Assembly: GCA_043777755.1 (NCBI GenBank)
Contig: JAYWHK010000212.1
Span: forward strand, 62,001 to 126,000
Reading direction: 5' to 3'
DNA: 64,000 nt
DNA from: CANHEE01 sp043777755
GTDB lineage: Bacteria; Bacteroidota; Bacteroidia; Chitinophagales; Saprospiraceae
This document shows positions 60,128-64,000 of the stretch, piece after piece. Made by a program: the position numbers and the translations under genes. The notes under the pieces are model-generated. The model did not search any database and had not been told where the DNA came from. It saw nothing but the letters and a program-made list of their open reading frames with translations. Position 1 is the stretch's first letter. Every line of letters starts with the position of its first letter.

Positions 60128-61144
60128 ATGAATCAGAAAAAATACACGTCTATTATTAGCATTGGACTTTGCTTAAGTTTTCTACTTTGTCGTTTTGATG
60201 GGTTGGAATATATTGGTATTGCATTTTTATTTCCTTTATTTTTAGAAGAGATGAAGAAAATAAAGAAAGCGTTTTATGCACTTTTATGTGTATTTACCTA
60301 TTGGATTGTTCCAGAAATGCCACAAATTTGGTTTTGGCATTTGTTTTTAATGCTTTTCTTCCTTTCTTTTTCAGACAATGAAAATTTAGACAAAGAAATT
60401 ATAAAATGGGCATTGGTAGCGTGTTATTTTTGGGGTGGTTTCAATAAGCTCAATCCTTGGTTTGCGGCTTATGAATTTCCATTGCTTCTTCCTTTTCTAA
60501 AAGAAAATACAAATCTTGCTTATGGTGTAGGTTTGTTTGAAATGAGTATTGGATTGGCTATAATTTTTTCAAAAACAAGGACTTTTGCTCTATATCTCTC
60601 CTTATTCTTTCATACGTGTATTATTTTTCATTTATTAAAAACCGCTTGGAACAGCGTCGTGTTGCCTTGGAATATTTGCTTGCCCTTGCTTTTATTTTTT
60701 TTACAAAAAGAAAAAAACAAGGAGCAATTGGATTTCAAAAATCCTTATGCTACAATTTTGAATTGTTCTGTAATTCTTGTTTTTTTGATTTTACCTTTTT
60801 TACAATTTTTCAATCAAAATTTTTATCCCATTGCTTTCAATATGTACGCAGGTGACGAAGTGGAATTAACGATTTTTTTTGATAAAAAAGACAAGAAAAA
60901 TCTTGTTTCACCTTCATTTCAGCATTTAATTGTAGAAAACGATAGTATTTGCAGCCTTTCCTACGAAGCATATTCTATGGCAAAATACAACGTCCCACCC
61001 TTGTCCAGTACCAATCATTTGAAAAAAATAGGGGAATCTTTTCTTCAAAATGCACAATATAAAACAAGTTTTTACTACGAAATTTTGGAAGTAAAAAGAT
61101 ATGATTCCTCGCTGGAAACTTTTGTCAAAAAAGTAAAAAATTAG
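60128..61144 (+). CDS. Polytopic inner-membrane protein of unknown function
   Basis: A 338-residue protein with about eight hydrophobic segments in the first 235 residues, then a soluble tail of about 100 residues. Conserved-looking loops are ACYFWGGFNKLNPWFAAYEF and LFFHTCIIFHLLKTAWNSV, which recall the HTTM/DoxX-like oxidoreductase-associated membrane proteins, but I cannot assign it. The ATG at 60128 (MNQKKYTS) is preferred over one at 60074, whose codons overlap the dispersed repeat. Confidence 0.7.
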   Translation: MNQKKYTSIISIGLCLSFLLCRFDGLEYIGIAFLFPLFLEEMKKIKKAFYALLCVFTYWIVPEMPQIWFWHLFLMLFFLSFSDNENLDKEIIKWALVACYFWGGFNKLNPWFAAYEFPLLLPFLKENTNLAYGVGLFEMSIGLAIIFSKTRTFALYLSLFFHTCIIFHLLKTAWNSVVLPWNICLPLLLFFLQKEKNKEQLDFKNPYATILNCSVILVFLILPFLQFFNQNFYPIAFNMYAGDEVELTIFFDKKDKKNLVSPSFQHLIVENDSICSLSYEAYSMAKYNVPPLSSTNHLKKIGESFLQNAQYKTSFYYEILEVKRYDSSLETFVKKVKN

Positions 61145-61159
61145 TTGCTGTATTTTTTA

Positions 61160-61204
61160 ACTTATTGACTTACGACTTTTAGACTACTACGACTTACGAC
61201 TATC
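61160..61204. repeat. TTACGACT repeat tract after the TPM gene
   Basis: ACTTATTGACTTACGACT followed by ACTACTACGACTTACGACTA; three TACGACT units. It abuts the stop codon of the TPM gene at 61205. Confidence 0.75.
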
Positions 61205-62005
61205 TTACCAATCACCACTTGCGCCGCCGCCGCCGCCATCACCGCCGCCGAATCCGCCAAAATCAAATCCGCCACCACCGCCACCACGGTTGTTCCAATC
61301 ATCATCGCCCCAAGAACTTCGTCCGCCACCGCTGCCAGGCATATACCACCAGCCGCCACCGTCCCAATTGGTATAACCACGACGAGTAACAACCATTCCT
61401 TGGGATTTTCGCTTCATTTGTATAATGATAAAAATCATGAACATCAAAATAAATAAGAAGATGATAATGTCTTCGATGCCAGCAGCTTCGCCTTTGTTAT
61501 CATTAACATACTCACCCGAAGCTCTTTTTATAATGCTACTGGTTGCTTTATCAAAACCATCGTAATAACGTTGTGTTTTGAAAGCTGGAATAATATCTTG
61601 ATTGATAATACGCTTGCAAATGCCGTCAGGAAGAACACCTTCCATACCGTAACCTGTCTGAATATTGATTCGACGGTCTTCAATCGCTGCTAAAATAACG
61701 ATACCATTATTCTTGCCTTTTTCACCAACGCCCCATTCTCTCAAAATCTTGAGTGCAACTTCGTCAATCACATAATCGCCTGTGCTTTTGATGATTACGA
61801 CAGCGATTTGCGTAGAGGTAGAATCATCGTATTTGACCAATTTGCGCTCTAAGTTTTCTTTTTCCTCAGGAGAAAGAACGCCAGCCAAATCATTGACCAA
61901 ACGTGCTGGCGAAGGACGAGGAGGAATGTTTTGAGCAAAAATACTTTGATTTATATTCAAAACAAGAAAAGAGAAGATTGAAAAGTATAAAAATACTTTT
62001 TTCAT
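61205..62005 (-). CDS. TPM-domain protein, YgcG type
   Basis: A 266-residue protein starting MKKVFLYFSIFSF with a signal peptide (cleavage after SIFAQ). The TPM domain (about residues 35-155) has RLVNDLAGVLSPEEKENLE, IAVVIIKSTGDY and GIVILAAIEDRRINIQTGYG. One membrane span follows near residue 180 and a long Gly-rich tail (GGGFDFGGFGGGDG). These proteins are part of the LemA/TPM system, linked in some bacteria to membrane or photosystem maintenance. It is the last gene of the LemA-TPM-TPM unit; an upstream ATG at 62050 would overlap its leader. Confidence 0.88.
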   Translation of the reverse strand: MKKVFLYFSIFSFLVLNINQSIFAQNIPPRPSPARLVNDLAGVLSPEEKENLERKLVKYDDSTSTQIAVVIIKSTGDYVIDEVALKILREWGVGEKGKNNGIVILAAIEDRRINIQTGYGMEGVLPDGICKRIINQDIIPAFKTQRYYDGFDKATSSIIKRASGEYVNDNKGEAAGIEDIIIFLFILMFMIFIIIQMKRKSQGMVVTRRGYTNWDGGGWWYMPGSGGGRSSWGDDDWNNRGGGGGGFDFGGFGGGDGGGGGASGDW

Positions 62006-62076
62006 GCTTTCTTTCGAGGTATGCTTTACTACGGATATAGTGTATTTCATTGATTTTATATTCCTAAGAAAATTAA

Positions 62077-62538
62077 TTAATTGAATTTTCCAAAAACAAT
62101 ATCGTCAGGCAATTCGTTTTTGCGAATACCTGTTGGAGGAAAATAGGCATTGAGAGAAGCCCCTATTTCTTTAAGACAAATCTCAATCCCTTCGGCGTAA
62201 TCACCAGTTTTGAAATGAGCTGTTAGACTGCTGGCTTTATTTTGCCAAAAATCATTGCCCGTTTTGTCATAAATAGCAGTATCGCCCAAGATTGCAAACT
62301 TTTTAGATTCAGTGGCAATGTACAACAAAACCGCATTGTGCAACTGTGTTTGGTACATTCCCAAATGATTAAATACTTCTTCGGCACGTTGCATAGTATT
62401 GTCAAAAGGACATTCTCCTTCGATATAGACCCGTACCTCACCAGAAGTTTTTGACTCAATATCCTGTATTAAATTGACAATGCGCTTTTTTTCACGCCTT
62501 GTCAAAATTTCATTTTTATTTTTGAAAAGACCAAACAT
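62077..62538 (-). CDS. TPM-domain protein (DUF477), short form
   Basis: A 153-residue protein with a TPM domain: EIQ-like start, GEVRVYIEGECPFDNTMQRA, NAVLLYIATESKKFAILGD and FKTGDYAEGIEICLKEIGA. It has no signal peptide or long membrane segment, unlike the following gene. The combination LemA, short TPM protein, long TPM protein is common in Bacteroidota. A palindromic stem lies between it and lemA. Confidence 0.9.
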   Translation of the reverse strand: MFGLFKNKNEILTRREKKRIVNLIQDIESKTSGEVRVYIEGECPFDNTMQRAEEVFNHLGMYQTQLHNAVLLYIATESKKFAILGDTAIYDKTGNDFWQNKASSLTAHFKTGDYAEGIEICLKEIGASLNAYFPPTGIRKNELPDDIVFGKFN

Positions 62539-62571
62539 TTAGGAACGTTGAATTGTAAATAGTGAATGATA

Positions 62572-62614
62572 AATTAGCACATTCAGGCTTTTTCAAACCT
62601 AAAATGTGCTAATT
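62572..62614 (-). terminator. Hairpin between lemA and the short TPM gene
   Basis: AATTAGCACATT (62572-62583) and AATGTGCTAATT (62603-62614) are exact inverse copies around AGG...CCT. It lacks a strong T run, so it is more likely a partial terminator or RNA stabiliser within the operon. Confidence 0.55.
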
Positions 62615-62628
62615 ATTCAATTTAAACC

Positions 62629-63207
62629 TTAAAATTCTACTTTTGGAACATTTTCAGAACCAGGGTTGCTTTGGAAGTAACCACGTTCTTTGAATCCAAA
62701 AATACTTGCAAAAAGGCTTGCAGGGAAACGCTTGATGTTCACATTGTAAGACTTTACAACGCTGTTGAAATCATTGCGGGCAACAGTGATTCTGTTTTCT
62801 GTACCTGCCAATTCTGCACGAAGCTCGCTGAATTGTTGTGTCGCTTGCAGCTGAGGATAATTCTCAGAAACCACCAACAAACGGCTCAAAGCGCCACTCA
62901 ATTGACCCTGAGCTTTTTCAAACTCTGCCATTTTTTCTGGCGAAAGGTCATTGGCATCTACTTTCATTTGCGTTGCTTTCGAGCGGGCTTCGATGACTTT
63001 TGTCAAAGTTTCTTGCTCAAAATTAGCAGCTCCTTTTACCGTATTGACGATGTTCGGAATCAAATCAGAACGACGCTGATACTGCGATTCTACTTTTGCC
63101 CAAGTGGACTTCACGTCTTCAAGAGAGGTGACCATTCCATTGTACTGATTGCAACCCATGAATAACAATAAGGCTGCGATACCTACTAAAATAAGTGTAT
63201 TTCTCAT
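62629..63207 (-). CDS. lemA: LemA-family protein
   Basis: A 192-residue LemA protein. The N-terminus is a membrane anchor with a lipobox-like FMGC (cysteine about residue 19), followed by helical LemA repeats: YQRRSDLIPNIVNTVKGAA, LLVVSENYPQLQATQQF and ARNDFNSVVKSYNVNIK. The domain is a coiled, mostly helical rod on the outside of the membrane. It heads the operon with the two TPM genes. No TAnnTTTG box is apparent upstream. Confidence 0.93.
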   Translation of the reverse strand: MRNTLILVGIAALLLFMGCNQYNGMVTSLEDVKSTWAKVESQYQRRSDLIPNIVNTVKGAANFEQETLTKVIEARSKATQMKVDANDLSPEKMAEFEKAQGQLSGALSRLLVVSENYPQLQATQQFSELRAELAGTENRITVARNDFNSVVKSYNVNIKRFPASLFASIFGFKERGYFQSNPGSENVPKVEF

Positions 63208-63349
63208 TCTGTAATGAAAATTGAAATGTAAGAAAATGAATTAAAAGTTAAAGTTACGAATAATTTATAAAACTAAATAATTTTATTTTTAGTTCCATTT
63301 CAGAAAAAAAATGTAATTTCGTTTTTTATTACATTTTATATCATCAAAA

Positions 63350-63754
63350 ATGAAGCGTATATTTTATTTTATTTTATTTATAAATAGCTTATTATCAATT
63401 GTTTGTTGTATTAATTCTGAGCAAAAGCAGCAAAAAAATGAGCAAGCAAATGGCAGTGATAACAACGTACAAATTTATGACGAATTAGCAAAAGAATATT
63501 GTGCTTGCTCAGAAGAAATTGTTTCGCTGAATAAAAAAATGCAAAAATTAGCAGAACAAGAAAAATTTGAAGAAATGGGCGATTTATTGTCCGAAATTGA
63601 TTCAAAAAGTTCCAAACAATTGGCTTGCAAAGAACAAATTGAGCAAAAATACAAAACTTCTATTGATACGAACAAAGCTGTTTTAGTTTCGTTTAAAAGA
63701 TTATGTCCAGATTTGGGTAATTTTATAGAAAATGCAAAAAAAGATAGCAATTGA
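63350..63754 (+). CDS. Small predicted lipoprotein
   Basis: A 134-residue protein with a lipoprotein-type signal (IVCC, cysteine about residue 20). The mature part has a low-complexity Gln/Asn/Lys tract followed by helical sequence with four cysteines (EYCACSEE, LACKEQ, KRLCPD). No family recognised; two cysteine pairs could form disulfides. Confidence 0.68.
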   Translation: MKRIFYFILFINSLLSIVCCINSEQKQQKNEQANGSDNNVQIYDELAKEYCACSEEIVSLNKKMQKLAEQEKFEEMGDLLSEIDSKSSKQLACKEQIEQKYKTSIDTNKAVLVSFKRLCPDLGNFIENAKKDSN

Positions 63755-63871
63755 TTATTTTATTAAATTAAAATAATAAATATATAAAAATTTTACTAAA
63801 AAAATTTGGATTAAACCATTCATTTTCAGAACTTTATCCCTTCATTAAACAAAGTATTCTCAAATAAAATT

Positions 63872-64000
63872 ATGGAAGCAAGTAATAAAACAGGCGGATT
63901 GGGTGATATTAGTATGATTCGTGACATTCTCATGGGGCAGCACCTTTCAGAAATCGAAAGCCGCTTTGCCGAAACCAATGGACGAATCCAACAGTTGGAA
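63872..64000 (+). CDS. Unknown coiled-coil protein, first 43 residues
   Basis: Cut by the right edge. The visible part MEASNKTGGLGDISMIRDIL is followed by heptad-like ESRFAETNGRIQQLE, suggesting a coiled coil. This resembles small coiled-coil proteins common in Cytophagia but I cannot name a function. Confidence 0.6.
   Translation, partial: MEASNKTGGLGDISMIRDILMGQHLSEIESRFAETNGRIQQLE

Noticed and set aside
62671..63165. A 164-codon frame opposite lemA.
   Set aside because: lemA is clear by family motifs; the opposite frame is rich in Cys, Phe and Arg as expected of a shadow frame.
1..64000. tRNA or rRNA genes, prophage, restriction-modification or other defence systems.
   Set aside because: I found no cloverleaf, rRNA signature, integrase, phage structural gene or defence enzyme in the window.

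Overview
This window looks like a chromosomal stretch from a low-GC member of the Bacteroidota. Several things point there: outer-membrane and secreted proteins carrying both kinds of type IX secretion (T9SS) C-terminal sorting domains (type A, 'YPNP...'; type B, gliding-motility-associated), a CarboxypepD_reg/plug TonB-dependent receptor, a PorV/PorQ-like protein, the bacillithiol enzyme BshA, the Bacteroidota GlmU-like protein, and repeated TAnnTTTG promoter boxes. I infer a cytophaga-like or saprospira-like lineage but cannot name a genus. No tRNA, rRNA, CRISPR array or prophage was recognised.

Layout. 1-881: 5' part of a class A penicillin-binding protein, divergent from an iron-sulfur cluster (iscS, two small membrane genes including a frameshifted DUF2335 gene, iscU, iscA; 1132-4156), then a glycosyltransferase. 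5265-14246: a secreted beta-rich protein, DNA polymerase III delta, a CPPC/Omp28-like T9SS cargo, a lipoprotein and a large FG-GAP/ASPIC-UnbV lipoprotein. 14410-17579: a frameshifted unknown gene, rpmE2, a GlmU-like nucleotidyltransferase and a methyltransferase. 17868-21241: a type B T9SS cargo, a 169-bp MITE with 9-bp target duplication and an N-truncated orphan. 21414-25135: radA, a PAP2 membrane phosphatase and recN in one tight operon. 25301-27570: ROK sugar kinase and amidohydrolase. 27792-36808: PorV/PorQ-like protein, 1370-residue secreted protein and TonB-dependent receptor, apparently one outer-membrane unit. 37090-43763: hydroxyacid dehydrogenase, lipoprotein, folA, AlkD-like protein, type B cargo, bshA. 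43849-51209: BamA/TamA-like protein, recR, an M16-fold protein without its zinc motif, dcd and another type B cargo. 51524-59764: hybrid histidine kinase, a cohesin-like/dockerin-like type A cargo, a LOG-family protein and a sigma-54 response regulator without a DNA-binding domain. 60128-64000: a membrane protein, the TPM/TPM/LemA operon, a lipoprotein and the start of a coiled-coil protein.

Much of the coding capacity goes to the cell surface: six candidate T9SS cargos, one PorV-like carrier, a TonB receptor and a BamA/TamA-like barrel. The rest is mainly housekeeping (Fe-S assembly, replication and repair, ribosome, nucleotide and thiol metabolism).

The intergenic DNA is unusually structured. 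I find a roughly 105-bp palindromic repeat in five places, a MITE with perfect target duplication, a TTACGACT-type short repeat in four intergenic places with a related tract inside a gene, and several strong bidirectional terminators. The most noteworthy items are these repeats, the DUF2335 insertion in the isc cluster, the response regulator without HTH, and the TonB/secreted protein/PorV triad.
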